The notes under the pieces: generated by a model
Told to the model about the DNA's origin: nothing
Seen by the model: the letters and a program-made list of their open reading frames with translations, nothing else
Database searches by the model: none
Program-made: the position numbers and the translations under genes
Shown: positions 43,090-50,420 of the stretch, piece by piece
How the letters are laid out: each line of letters begins with the position of its first letter
Numbering within the stretch: the stretch's first letter is position 1
Source: Cyclobacteriaceae bacterium
Lineage (GTDB): Bacteria; Bacteroidota; Bacteroidia; Cytophagales; Cyclobacteriaceae
Length of the DNA stretch: 64,000 nucleotides
Direction: 5' to 3'
Assembly: GCA_016787645.1 (NCBI GenBank)
Contig: JAEUUF010000019.1
Span: 62,001-126,000 of the forward strand

Positions 43090-44333
43090 GAAGCAGTGGG
43101 TTGATTAGGTTCCATCCGCAGGTAACTCAACTGGGACTCATCAAACATCTCGGTGGACATATCGCGTAGATCCTCGGCGCTGGTTTCACGAATGCGCGAG
43201 AAGATTTCTTCCAGGGGTGGAATTCGTCCGAGGTCGAGGAGGCTCCGTCCCATCATCATCATAAAGCTGATGTTACTTTCTTCTGCCATGGCCACCTGCC
43301 CCATGATTTGCTCTTTGGCGGAGGACAATTGCCGCACGCCCAATTTTCCGTCACGCAGCTTTCTGAGCTCCTCCCGCACCAGCGAGATGCTCCGGTTGAG
43401 TTGAGAAGGCTCTGTACCAAAAGAGATAACAAACAATCCGGTATCGGTGAATGGAACGAAGTGCGCGCCAATGGAATACACAAAGCCATATTTCTCCCGG
43501 AGAGAAAGGTTCAATCGCGAATTAAGACCGCCGCCGCCGAGAATATTGGTGAGGAGATAAAACGTTCCACGCCGGGGATCACTGACAGAAAATGCGGTGC
43601 GGCCCATGGCACACCGGGCCTGCTTCACTGTCCGTCGCAAGGTGATTTCGTTGGGACGATATACCGAAAATGGTTTTCGCTTCTTCTTGTTGGTAAGACG
43701 GGGGACTGCCCCCATGTACTTTTCGGCCAACCGCACCACTTTTTCCAGGGTGACATTGCCTACCACCGTAAAGACAAGTCGAGTAGTATCCAGGTGTTCG
43801 CGGACGAAATGCTGAAAGTCGGAACGATGGAAAGATCGAACCGTCTTTTCGGTACCCAGTATATTCATACCGAGCGGATGGCTTCCGAAAATCAATTTAT
43901 CAAATTCATCCTGCAGTGAACCTTCAGGATCGTCGTGGTACATGGCCATCTCTTCAAGGATGACACTTCGCTCACGGTTGATTTGTGGTGTTGGAAAGAT
44001 CGAATGGAACGTGATGTCCGACAACAATTCAACCGCTCGCTCGAAATAGTCGTCGCGGAGCGATGCATAAAACAGGATTTTTTCTTTATCCGTAAAGGCA
44101 TTTAATTCACCCCCTAGCGATTCGAGCCGATTGAGGATATGGAATGCTTTTCGTTTCCGCGTTCCTTTAAAAGCCATATGTTCCCAGAAATGGGCGATCC
44201 CCTGATTCGCCGGTGTCTCATCACGGCTTCCGATATCCAGCATGATTCCACAATGAACAATCTTGGTGCTGGTGACACGGTTCACTACGACGCGAATACC
44301 GTTGGAAAGGGTATGAAGGCTATAATCTCTCAT
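43086..44333 (-). CDS. M16 family zinc metallopeptidase
   Basis: A 415-residue pitrilysin-type processing peptidase. The inverted zinc motif is HFWEH (His48, Glu51, His52), and the third ligand is among RSVILEEMAMYHDDP. The protein has one active domain plus an inactive-type C-terminal half, the usual PqqL/YmxG size. It is cytoplasmic by absence of a signal. It is upstream in a coupled pair with the O-methyltransferase. TAACTTTG (44342-44349) ends nine bases before the start. Confidence 0.9.
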   Translation of the reverse strand: MRDYSLHTLSNGIRVVVNRVTSTKIVHCGIMLDIGSRDETPANQGIAHFWEHMAFKGTRKRKAFHILNRLESLGGELNAFTDKEKILFYASLRDDYFERAVELLSDITFHSIFPTPQINRERSVILEEMAMYHDDPEGSLQDEFDKLIFGSHPLGMNILGTEKTVRSFHRSDFQHFVREHLDTTRLVFTVVGNVTLEKVVRLAEKYMGAVPRLTNKKKRKPFSVYRPNEITLRRTVKQARCAMGRTAFSVSDPRRGTFYLLTNILGGGGLNSRLNLSLREKYGFVYSIGAHFVPFTDTGLFVISFGTEPSQLNRSISLVREELRKLRDGKLGVRQLSSAKEQIMGQVAMAEESNISFMMMMGRSLLDLGRIPPLEEIFSRIRETSAEDLRDMSTEMFDESQLSYLRMEPNQPTAS

Positions 44334-44341
44334 GGGGGTCG

Positions 44342-44349
44342 CAAAGTTA
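44342..44349 (-). promoter_or_regulatory. -7 promoter element very near the M16 start
   Basis: TAACTTTG, an exact TAnnTTTG on the minus strand, ends nine bases before the ATG at 44333, which would give an almost leaderless message. Confidence 0.35.
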
Positions 44350-44381
44350 GCGGGTCAGGGGCAATTGTCTCACCGGCGAAC

Positions 44382-44400
44382 ACCGCTGCCCGCCAGCGGT
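44382..44400. other. Stem-loop in divergent promoter region
   Basis: ACCGCTG-CCCGC-CAGCGGT is a perfect 7-bp stem with a 5-base loop in the 157-base gap between the divergent M16 gene and the small gene at 44491. There is no T-run; it may be an operator. Nothing else is seen in the gap. Confidence 0.25.
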
Positions 44401-44490
44401 CGCGATGCTTGCAAGAAGTGCGTGAGTTTTAGTAAAATAGAGTAAAAATCGTGGCATACCGCTTGTAATTCGTTCATTACCAGAGAACCT

Positions 44491-44742
44491 ATGGAAACAC
44501 AAAAAGTACGCACTTGCTTTACCATCACCTTTACCGATGACCAGTACAACCACGCCCGGGCTTATGTCGAAGACATGAAGCGGCATCCGCTGCGTGTCTA
44601 CTGGCAAGGCAAGGAGGGTAAGACCGAGGAAGAACTTGTCATCGAACAGATTGCCCACCGGATTCTTTCAGGGTTCTACAATAACGAACCTTTCAAGGCC
44701 GGCAAGCACATCGTGCGGATGGACAGCATGACCACGGCCTGA
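44491..44742 (+). CDS. Small hypothetical protein
   Basis: 83 residues, soluble, mixed charge (RTCFTITFTDDQYNHARAYV, KRHPLRVYWQGKEGKTEEEL, FYNNEPFKAGKHIVRMDSM). I do not recognise the family. It is an isolated gene between divergent M16 and convergent phosphorylase genes. The even composition and gene-sized, correctly spaced placement make it likely real. Confidence 0.55.
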   Translation: METQKVRTCFTITFTDDQYNHARAYVEDMKRHPLRVYWQGKEGKTEEELVIEQIAHRILSGFYNNEPFKAGKHIVRMDSMTTA

Positions 44743-44744
44743 CG

Positions 44745-45602
44745 TCAGGCTTGTTCAAGAACTTTGCGGATAAGTGCGTCTACTACCGCATGGGGATCTT
44801 TGGCAAACTCCCTGTTAACCCGATTGGCCACAATGGCATTGGCACTAGCCGTAGCATGGCCCATCAGTCGTCCAAAGGCGAAGTAGGTAGAAGACTCCAT
44901 TTCGAAATTGGAAAACCGAAACTGTTGGGATCGGAATGATCCCAAGTCATTGAGCAGATCCGGGTAACGAATGGGCACCCGTACCTTCCTGCCCTGGGGA
45001 GCGTAGAAACCGGGACAAGTGACCGTATTACCGGTGATCATTTGGTTACTCAACTTTTTCCGCAACTCCACTGACGCTTGCGTAACATAAGGGAGGAAAG
45101 AAATTCCTGTATGACTTTTTAGTTCTGCAGACAAGGATGCCTCTTCCGGGCTTTGCGGGAGAGAATAGAAATTCATGAGGTTATCCAACCCGGCGGCAAA
45201 ATCACTGATCACATGCGCGCCTACCGGAATGTCCGGCTGCATGGCTCCCGATGTACCAACACGAATGATATTGAGTGTGCGGTGATTGGGCAACACCTCC
45301 CTTGTTTTAAGGTCAATGTTGGCGAGCGCATCTACTTCATGAAAGAAGATTTCCACATTATCAGGACCGATGCCGGTGCTAATGACAGAGATCCGCTTTT
45401 GGTTGAAGAGGCCCGTATGGGTGATGAACTCACGCTTTTGGCTTTTGAATTCAACCTGCGAAAAGTACCGGCTCACCTGCTCCACCCGGCCCGGGTCACC
45501 TACTGCGAGGATTGTGTCGGCCAATTGATCGGGTACCAGCCCGAGGTGATATACACTTCTGTCGGAGTTGAGGATCAGGTCCGTGTCGCTGATGCGTGAC
45601 AT
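44745..45602 (-). CDS. Nucleoside phosphorylase (uridine phosphorylase-like)
   Basis: 285 residues of the PNP/UDP family: ILAVGDPGRVEQV (phosphate loop), VISTGIGPDNVEIF, IIRVGTSGAMQPDIPVG, and the nucleoside pocket FSNFEMESSTYFAFGRLMGH with the Met-Glu-Ser of uridine/purine phosphorylases. It splits nucleosides to base and ribose-1-phosphate for salvage. Closest by eye to Bacteroidota uridine phosphorylases. It ends three bases after the convergent small gene. Confidence 0.88.
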   Translation of the reverse strand: MSRISDTDLILNSDRSVYHLGLVPDQLADTILAVGDPGRVEQVSRYFSQVEFKSQKREFITHTGLFNQKRISVISTGIGPDNVEIFFHEVDALANIDLKTREVLPNHRTLNIIRVGTSGAMQPDIPVGAHVISDFAAGLDNLMNFYSLPQSPEEASLSAELKSHTGISFLPYVTQASVELRKKLSNQMITGNTVTCPGFYAPQGRKVRVPIRYPDLLNDLGSFRSQQFRFSNFEMESSTYFAFGRLMGHATASANAIVANRVNREFAKDPHAVVDALIRKVLEQA

Positions 45603-45606
45603 GGGG

Positions 45607-46245
45607 TCAGGCTTTTACCGGGTGTGCCGGATTGCCAAAGACAGTGGTACCGGCTTTGACGGTAGAAATTACCACTGAACCGGCACCAATGCGCGCGCCC
45701 TTTTCCAACGTAACGCCGCTAACCACTACCGCACCCGTGCCAATGAAAACATCCTCTTCGATCGTTACGCCGGAATTGATCACTGCCCCTGCTCCCACTT
45801 GTACGAAATCGCCAATGACACATTCCGCTCCGATGTGACCTCCCGCTCCAAATATCCCGTGACTGCCGATGGTGCACCCTGGCCCGGTAACGAACCCGGC
45901 GTCAAACAAATTTCCGTAACCGATGCTGCTCCGCGGGGAAAGCATGGCGCGCTGGTGAATCGCGTTAACCGGCAATACATGACGGACATCCCTCAACATC
46001 TTAACCAGGTTGCGCCGCACCTTGTTATCGTCCACGGCCACAAACGCTTCGCACTTTTTACCAATGAGCTTTAAGAAGCCATCATCGTCTGTGCTGCCCA
46101 GCACCACGGCGTCATCCACCTCCGTAGAGTGAAGCTTCTTGTTATCGTCGAGGAATCCATAAACGACCACCTGGTTGCTTTCAAAAATTTCCTTGGCGGT
46201 TCGCCCCAGGGCATTGGCTCCGAATATGATAACTGGATTTTCCAT
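45607..46245 (-). CDS. NeuD/PglD-like sugar O- or N-acyltransferase
   Basis: 212 residues. The N-terminal Rossmann-like domain (VIIFGANALGRTAKEIFES) is followed by a left-handed beta-helix of hexapeptide repeats (IGSHGIFGAGGHIGAECVIG, VTIEEDVFIGTGAVVVSGV). This is the architecture of PglD/NeuD acetyltransferases, which act on UDP-sugars or sialic acid. The ATG at 46245 fits the family start. The adjacent membrane protein and phosphorylase do not define a pathway. Confidence 0.82.
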   Translation of the reverse strand: MENPVIIFGANALGRTAKEIFESNQVVVYGFLDDNKKLHSTEVDDAVVLGSTDDDGFLKLIGKKCEAFVAVDDNKVRRNLVKMLRDVRHVLPVNAIHQRAMLSPRSSIGYGNLFDAGFVTGPGCTIGSHGIFGAGGHIGAECVIGDFVQVGAGAVINSGVTIEEDVFIGTGAVVVSGVTLEKGARIGAGSVVISTVKAGTTVFGNPAHPVKA

Positions 46246-46263
46246 TCTTGATTTTAAACGCCA

Positions 46264-46294
46264 CAAAGGTAGATTGAAATCGATGGTCACCCAA
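46264..46294 (-). promoter_or_regulatory. Bacteroidota-type promoter of the acyltransferase gene
   Basis: On the minus strand TTG is followed after 20 bases by TACCTTTG, an exact TAnnTTTG, ending 19 bases before the ATG at 46245. It overlaps the end of the upstream membrane-protein gene. Confidence 0.55.
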
Positions 46295-47558
46295 ACCAAT
46301 CGCGTTTCGATAGCCACTTCCCAACTAAGGTAGAAGGGGCGAGGCATAGGAATACCAGCAGTGGAATCGCCCCAATCCGGTAGCGGGAAAGTGTTCCAAA
46401 ATTAGGTGTTGACAAGGCCAGGAATGTAATCAACAAAACAACATAGACTACCGCGGCGACCAGCAGCAAACGGTGGGGTGAAATTTTGAATTGCTGCACA
46501 GCTGGCAGGGCAAGGAGAACAAGGATCAACAACACGGTGTTTTCCAAGCCAGCCAGCAAGGAAAGCGCATTAAAGGATTCCCACACAAAAGGGCGGAACA
46601 ATCCGGCGATCAGGCCAGCAGGTGCATTGAGCAGCAAACTGGCCGTAGTGGGTTCAAGGTTAAGATACTGGACAATCCGTGGCGGTTCAGAAAGTCGCGT
46701 GAACTCAAGGTTGTTGTGGTAGGTCACCTCCAGGAAACGTGAGGCATAGAAGTTGGGATGAATGTTTGTTCCTATGGCCAATAGCGCCATGAAGAAAATC
46801 AACCACAATAAAAGATCCACTCTCTCCCAGGAACTCCGCCATCGTAGCAAGGCTTTGACGGCAACTACGGCAAGAGCAACAGGAAGGAATATCCCCAACC
46901 AGTAATACTTAAGGTTCCAGCCCACCCACAGTGCTACCACCACCAGGATCCACGAGACCCCAGAGGGGCGCTTACCTTGAACGACGGCAATTCCGATAGC
47001 AATAAGAACGTAGAGCGCCGCAAGTCCAATCGACTCTTTGATTAACCCAGATGACCAGAAGATCGCGGATGGAAAAAAGAGAAAGGCGACCGCAGCCGCC
47101 GGCCTGGTTCCCGGCTCAATTGTTGTAATGCTCCGGAAAAGCATCCACGATCCGAGGAAGGAAATTAGCGACATCCAGGTGGCCATCACCCAATAATTGT
47201 CCCCGGAGAGGAAGGCGAATAATCCACAGATCTTGGCAAAGTACAGCGATCGCGGAGCGGACTGCAGCAATGCCGCAGTAAATTCCGGGGTAGAATTTTC
47301 ATCCCATAAAAAAGCAAGTGCCTGGGCCGGGGCTGTCCGGATCAACGTCGCAATGTCGGTGCCATCCTTCCAATAGGAAATGGTATCCCCAGCGCCATAA
47401 TGATAAAAGTACAACACACCTAACGCAACCCCGGCAAGCATCTTGAAAGTGAGCGACGACCCAAAGAGAAGTTTATTCTCGTGCGGCTGAGCCCTCAGCA
47501 TGAACCTCGTGAGCCATGCAAGAAGTGTGATATTAAGGAGAATCAATATGGAGTTCAT
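46287..47558 (-). CDS. Polytopic membrane protein, GT-C-like
   Basis: 423 residues from the ATG at 47558 (MNSILILLNITLLAWLTRF), with ten or more predicted membrane segments. An early acidic loop (YHYGAGDTISYWKDG) and FFPSAIFWSSGLIKESIGLA resemble membrane glycosyltransferases of the GT-C fold or oligosaccharide polymerases, but no diagnostic motif is certain. It overlaps the end of the DUF2851 gene by 26 bases. Confidence 0.6.
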   Translation of the reverse strand: MNSILILLNITLLAWLTRFMLRAQPHENKLLFGSSLTFKMLAGVALGVLYFYHYGAGDTISYWKDGTDIATLIRTAPAQALAFLWDENSTPEFTAALLQSAPRSLYFAKICGLFAFLSGDNYWVMATWMSLISFLGSWMLFRSITTIEPGTRPAAAVAFLFFPSAIFWSSGLIKESIGLAALYVLIAIGIAVVQGKRPSGVSWILVVVALWVGWNLKYYWLGIFLPVALAVVAVKALLRWRSSWERVDLLLWLIFFMALLAIGTNIHPNFYASRFLEVTYHNNLEFTRLSEPPRIVQYLNLEPTTASLLLNAPAGLIAGLFRPFVWESFNALSLLAGLENTVLLILVLLALPAVQQFKISPHRLLLVAAVVYVVLLITFLALSTPNFGTLSRYRIGAIPLLVFLCLAPSTLVGKWLSKRDWFG

Positions 47559-48837
47559 CGCCGGTCGGTCGAACGATTGCCGTACCAATTGTACAATCAA
47601 GGCATCGCTTCCGCTGGCAAAAGGTATTAAATAATTCAATTTGGCCTTGAGCGTCAAATGAATTTAAGGGGGATTGACCCAAGTCGGTCCACCTTCGGGT
47701 AATACTGTTCTCCTCTGGAGGAAGAGATTCCAGCCATTGCACAGCCCGCTCCATGAATCCTGGCTCATCCATCTGACGGGCATAAGCAGCCATCAGGGGA
47801 ATCACGGTGTTAATAATCAGGACATCGATGCTGGCTCTCCCCATTTCATGACCACGATGAGCGGTGGTCTTGGAAAATTGATAGTGGTCAGCCCAGTAAA
47901 CCGAAGGTTGTACCAGGAAGAAGTTCACCAGGGCATCGAGTGACGGTAACCCAAGCAGGTCAGCACACAAAGCCCTTCGATGGAAGACAAGCGCACTGAA
48001 CTGGGCCAGCCTCAGGCTAGGAAAGTTGGGCGGTCGCAGTCGCAGAAACCGCCATTGCGTCCTGGTCAACCGGCTTCCCGACAGCACGTGCTTGTGGCTC
48101 AGCAGGCGGTACTCTCGCTGAAGTTCAAGGTAATAACCATCTCCCTTCGGAGCTTCAAGAAATCCTGCTTGCCCAAATAGCAGCGCTTCGACGTGCGACA
48201 GTTGATTCATTTTCCAAATCAGTCGCTGGGGCACTGCCCTGGCCAGCTGCAGGAACGGTTCTGCATTGATCTTGAATCCAAAAGCGTGAGCCAGCCACTG
48301 GTAGGTTGTTTCTTCCCAATTTCCGCCATTGGTATGGAGAAGCGATATGACTTCATCGGCCTTTCGTTGCAAGCGATGAACGAGTGCCTTCCCCAACATA
48401 TCCTGCTTGCGAATGCGCTCTACTTGAGGAAATGTGTTTTGACAAGGTATTGAAAATGAGCTGCCAATCAACTGGCGGTAACTTCGAATCAGGCCTTCGT
48501 TCACACGGCCTCTAAGCTCCAGGGTAGGCATTCGGCTACCATCGCGGCGTGCAACGGGCTTGTCTTCCTTCCAAACCACATGGAGAATCACTGTATCATA
48601 GGATGCGTCGGCCTCGTGATGGTGTTCGTACCATCCCGATGAATTCAAATGGATCTCCACATTTCCCACCCATTGAATATCCCCGATCCGGAGGCGAGCG
48701 TTGGAAAAATCCGGGCCGGCATCCCGGTTAAGCTGGCCAGGCTCAAATATTTCTACCTGTTCACCGTGCGTCGTAAGCAGGTTGGTTTTGTCGAAATACT
48801 GCAAACTCCAGAGATGCTGAATGAAACTCTCCTGCAT
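47533..48837 (-). CDS. DUF2851 family protein
   Basis: 434 residues starting MQESFIQHLWSLQYFDKTNL. The DUF2851 hallmarks are present: GEQVEIFEPGQLNRDAGPDF, VGNVEIHLNSSGWYEHHHEAD and VILHVVWKED. The family is confined mostly to Bacteroidota and has no known function. A C-terminal CRKRCLDCTIG segment gives closely spaced Cys residues that may bind metal. No signal peptide. Confidence 0.85.
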   Translation of the reverse strand: MQESFIQHLWSLQYFDKTNLLTTHGEQVEIFEPGQLNRDAGPDFSNARLRIGDIQWVGNVEIHLNSSGWYEHHHEADASYDTVILHVVWKEDKPVARRDGSRMPTLELRGRVNEGLIRSYRQLIGSSFSIPCQNTFPQVERIRKQDMLGKALVHRLQRKADEVISLLHTNGGNWEETTYQWLAHAFGFKINAEPFLQLARAVPQRLIWKMNQLSHVEALLFGQAGFLEAPKGDGYYLELQREYRLLSHKHVLSGSRLTRTQWRFLRLRPPNFPSLRLAQFSALVFHRRALCADLLGLPSLDALVNFFLVQPSVYWADHYQFSKTTAHRGHEMGRASIDVLIINTVIPLMAAYARQMDEPGFMERAVQWLESLPPEENSITRRWTDLGQSPLNSFDAQGQIELFNTFCQRKRCLDCTIGTAIVRPTGDELHIDSP

Positions 48838-48903
48838 ACCTGCGATATAGCAGGACGAGAGGAAAGTTTGACGGGTCAGCGGTGAAGGAAATCAGGATGA
48901 TTT

Positions 48904-49725
48904 TTACCAGCCCGCGAATTCGCCAAGGTAACGGCTCATTTCTTCCTGGGTCTTTGCTGCCTCCCGCTGGGCTGCCTGGGCAAAGTCCTTGTCGGACGAC
49001 GCGTAGATTATTGCTCGTGCACTGTTCACCAGCAAACCGCAATCGCCGGTCATGCCCTCGCGCGATACAGCTTCGAGGTCACCTCCTTGCGCGCCAATGC
49101 CGGGCACGAGAAAGAAATGATCGGGAGCCATTCGGCGGATGTCAGCGATTTTGTCCGCACGGGTGGCGCCCACCACATACATCAGGTTTTCCGGATTACC
49201 CCAGGTCTTTGACTTACGAATGACTTCTTCAAAAAGTGTTCTTCCTTCCGAAGAGGTAAACAGCTGGAAGTCGGCACTTCCGGGGTTTGAGGTATGCACC
49301 AAAAGGATGACTACTTTGTCTTTGAACGCCAGGAACGGGGTTACCGAATCCGCACCCATATACGGCGCCACGGTAATCGCATCAAAATCCATTTGCTCGA
49401 AGAAAGCTTTGGCATACATCGTCGAGGTGTTACCGATGTCTCCCCGCTTGGCGTCCGCAATCGTGAAGTGGTCGTTGGGGATGTACGCTACGGTCTTCTG
49501 AAGACTCTCCCATCCCTTCGGACCCAAGGCTTCATAAAAGGCGATGTTGGGCTTATAGGCTACGCAATATTCTTGCGTCGCATCAATGATTTGCTTGTTG
49601 AACTCAAAGATCGGGTCAGGAAGTCCGCGGAGGTGACTGGGAATTTTTGCCGGGTCCGTATCCAGGCCTACACACAGGTAGGATTTCTTCTTCTTGATTT
49701 CAGCCAGGAGTTGCGACCGGTTCAT
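48904..49725 (-). CDS. pyrF: Orotidine 5'-phosphate decarboxylase (type 2)
   Basis: 273 residues, the longer type 2 form. YLCVGLDTDPAKIP begins the barrel and the catalytic Lys-Asp network is in TIADAKRGDIGNTSTMYAKA. The C-terminal LVPGIGAQGGDLEAV binds phosphate. It makes UMP, the last step of pyrimidine synthesis. It is followed upstream on the same strand by the LolA-like gene, 14 bases away, an odd functional pairing probably due to compact packing. Confidence 0.95.
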   Translation of the reverse strand: MNRSQLLAEIKKKKSYLCVGLDTDPAKIPSHLRGLPDPIFEFNKQIIDATQEYCVAYKPNIAFYEALGPKGWESLQKTVAYIPNDHFTIADAKRGDIGNTSTMYAKAFFEQMDFDAITVAPYMGADSVTPFLAFKDKVVILLVHTSNPGSADFQLFTSSEGRTLFEEVIRKSKTWGNPENLMYVVGATRADKIADIRRMAPDHFFLVPGIGAQGGDLEAVSREGMTGDCGLLVNSARAIIYASSDKDFAQAAQREAAKTQEEMSRYLGEFAGW

Positions 49726-49739
49726 GCGGCGGGAGGTGG

Positions 49740-50381
49740 TCAGCGGAGGTCTACCACTTCGACACCGGGATACTTTTTCGGATCAAACGTAAACGATGCA
49801 TCATCGATCTTGGCCGCCGCATTGAATTTGGTGATCGTGTACTTGTACAGGTTGCCGGCCTTGTCGTACATCGTCCAGCTTTGAATGCTTTTGTCCTTCT
49901 TCACAATGTTCATGCGCACTTTAAAATATTGGGCATCCCGTTTCTCGGGGACGAGATCAACCACCTCACAAACCACGCCGCCGTCGGTCTTGTCTTCGAG
50001 GTAGAGGTACTTGAATCCCTTTTTGTATATCTCGTAGAACTTGGAGGGATTAAGGTCATCCGATGCGGGGTCGAAATTATCGATGTTCACTTCCTTGGCT
50101 TCGGGAAGGTATGTCCACATGGTGGTGCCGTTGTTGATCACTTCCTGCTCGGGAAGAATCAGGTGATACTTGTCTCCTTTGACCACCATTTTTCCTTTGA
50201 ATTCCTCATTGATTTTCTCTGTTTCGTTGGTCAGTGTGTAGGAGAAATTGGCCTCGAAGGAGGGTATGGCCTTGTATTTCTTGCTCATCGCCTCGAGGAT
50301 TTCGAGGGCCTTGGGATCGTATTGCGCCCGCAGCGGCAGGAAAAGGCATAGCAGGAGGGCTGCAAGGAGGGTCTTTTTCAT
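49740..50381 (-). CDS. LolA-like outer-membrane lipoprotein carrier
   Basis: 213 residues from the ATG at 50381 with a signal peptide (MKKTLLAALLLCLFLPLRAQ). The LolA/LolB-like fold is recognisable: IPSFEANFSYTLTNETEK, FKGKMVVKGDKYHLILPE and TTMWTYLPEAKEVNI. It should bind lipoprotein acyl chains in the periplasm. It neighbours ftsK, an arrangement common in Bacteroidota. TAAATTTG (50412-50419) may serve as a -7 element. Confidence 0.8.
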   Translation of the reverse strand: MKKTLLAALLLCLFLPLRAQYDPKALEILEAMSKKYKAIPSFEANFSYTLTNETEKINEEFKGKMVVKGDKYHLILPEQEVINNGTTMWTYLPEAKEVNIDNFDPASDDLNPSKFYEIYKKGFKYLYLEDKTDGGVVCEVVDLVPEKRDAQYFKVRMNIVKKDKSIQSWTMYDKAGNLYKYTITKFNAAAKIDDASFTFDPKKYPGVEVVDLR

Positions 50382-50420
50382 TGAAAAAACGCGGATTTCG
50401 AAGCTTGGCCGCAAATTTAG

